Positions 63,502-64,000 of a stretch of DNA of 64,000 nucleotides are shown here, one piece after another. The stretch spans positions 982,284 to 1,046,283 of the forward strand of contig NZ_PEKX01000007.1 in assembly GCF_002796985.1 (NCBI RefSeq). Reading direction: 5' to 3'. Below the pieces are notes generated by a model that was not told the origin of the DNA, searched no databases, and saw only the letters and a program-made list of their open reading frames with translations. Numbering within the stretch: position 1 is the first letter of the stretch; each line of letters begins with the position of its first letter. The position numbers and the translations under genes are program-made. This DNA comes from Pseudomonas sp. GTDB lineage: Bacteria; Pseudomonadota; Gammaproteobacteria; Pseudomonadales; Pseudomonadaceae.

Positions 63502-64000
63502 ACAGCTGACCCGGCAGATCATCGACGCCGGCCGCTTCCTCTATGACCGCGGCTGGTCGCCGGCCACCAGCAGCAACTATTCCACGCGCCTGGCCGCCGA
63601 CCGCGCGCTGCTCACCGTTTCAGGCAAGCACAAGGGCCAGCTCGGCGAGGACGACGTGCTGGAAACCGACCTGGCCGGCAACAGCCTGGAGTCGGGCAAG
63701 AAGCCTTCGGCGGAAACCCTGCTGCACACCCAGCTCTATGCGTGGCGCCCGGAGATCGGCGCGGTGCTGCATACCCACTCGGTCAACGCCACCGTGTTGT
63801 CGCGCCTGACCCTCGGCGACCGCCTGGAGCTGGAAGACTACGAGTTGCAGAAGGCCTTCGCGGGTGTCAGCACCCATGAGGGGCGCGTGACCGTGCCGAT
63901 CTTCGACAACGACCAGGACATCGCCCGCCTGGCCGCCAAGGTACAGCCCTGGCTCGATGCGCATCCGGACTGCCCCGGTTACCTGATCCGCGGCCACGGC
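63485..64000 (+). CDS. mtnB: Methylthioribulose-1-phosphate dehydratase, 3' end outside window
   Basis: The first 172 residues of MtnB, a class II aldolase-fold zinc enzyme that dehydrates methylthioribulose 1-phosphate in the methionine salvage pathway. Visible marks are AGRFLYDRGWSPATSSNYST, the core LLTVSGKHKGQLGEDDVLE, ETLLHTQLYAWRPEIGAVLH with the zinc ligands in LHTHSVNATVLSRL, and LELEDYELQKAFAGVSTHEG. It overlaps the MFS stop by 17 bases. The window ends inside the gene. Confidence 0.95.
   Translation, partial: MNDTREQLTRQIIDAGRFLYDRGWSPATSSNYSTRLAADRALLTVSGKHKGQLGEDDVLETDLAGNSLESGKKPSAETLLHTQLYAWRPEIGAVLHTHSVNATVLSRLTLGDRLELEDYELQKAFAGVSTHEGRVTVPIFDNDQDIARLAAKVQPWLDAHPDCPGYLIRGHG

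Overview
The window is about 64 kb of GC-rich, gene-dense chromosome from a Pseudomonas of the P. aeruginosa / nitroreducens / citronellolis type. The evidence is an OprD-family porin, an unorthodox Roc-type two-component system, REP elements containing GTAGGAGC...GCTCCTAC, and gene order. From about 4.6 to 38.5 kb the order (pyrD, rmf, rlmKL, dacB, yggL, rocA2/rocS2, dgt, yqjDE-like, porin, tRNA-Pro, mobA/moaB/moeA, AraC regulator, FAD oxidase, glpD-like, FGGY kinase, yegS) matches what I remember of PAO1 PA3050 down to about PA3023. From about 53.8 kb to the right end (hemerythrin, folE, smr, isochorismatase, prmB, aroC, MFS, mtnB) it matches about PA1673-PA1683. I see no insertion sequence, prophage, CRISPR array or rRNA.

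Left part (0-24 kb): the 3' part of a YtcJ-like amidohydrolase; a small lipoprotein; a divergent pair of small DNA-binding proteins with a palindromic operator; pyrD; rmf; rlmKL; a CHASE-PAS-PAS-GGDEF diguanylate cyclase; dacB; yggL; a receiver-only response regulator; an AT-richer 0.85-kb gap; the Roc2-type regulator and its 1214-residue hybrid sensor; dgt; an EAL-YkuI_C type phosphodiesterase; a yqjD-yqjE-yqjK-like membrane operon; and an Amt ammonium channel.

Middle (24-46 kb): an OpdQ-like porin; a metallo-beta-lactamase-fold enzyme; a glutathione transferase divergent from a TetR regulator; tRNA-Pro(CGG); molybdenum cofactor genes; a cluster of AraC regulator, alkyl-DHAP-synthase-like FAD enzyme, glycerol-3-phosphate dehydrogenase, FGGY kinase and YegS lipid kinase; cheV; a bile-acid-type symporter; and a four-gene chaperone-usher fimbrial cluster (pilin, chaperone, usher, two-domain tip adhesin).

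Right part (46-64 kb): an orphan 100-residue protein behind a palindrome-rich gap; an OLD/RecF-like ATPase; BenE and LysE transporters; a MarR regulator divergent from a PLP aminotransferase and a glutathione transferase; bacteriohemerythrin; a double-Cache secreted protein; folE; smr; isochorismatase-like hydrolase; prmB; aroC; an MFS transporter; and the 5' part of mtnB.

A recurring theme is surface attachment and c-di-GMP control: a GGDEF enzyme, an EAL enzyme, Roc2 signalling, a lone receiver, CheV and fimbriae lie in one window. The strongest unexplained signals are a near-repeated 32-bp element placed before both the pilin and the usher, a leader before yegS whose 13-bp inverted repeat covers the ribosome binding site, and a large composite intergenic repeat present at 47.1 and 58.8 kb with its ends also at 31.4 kb.
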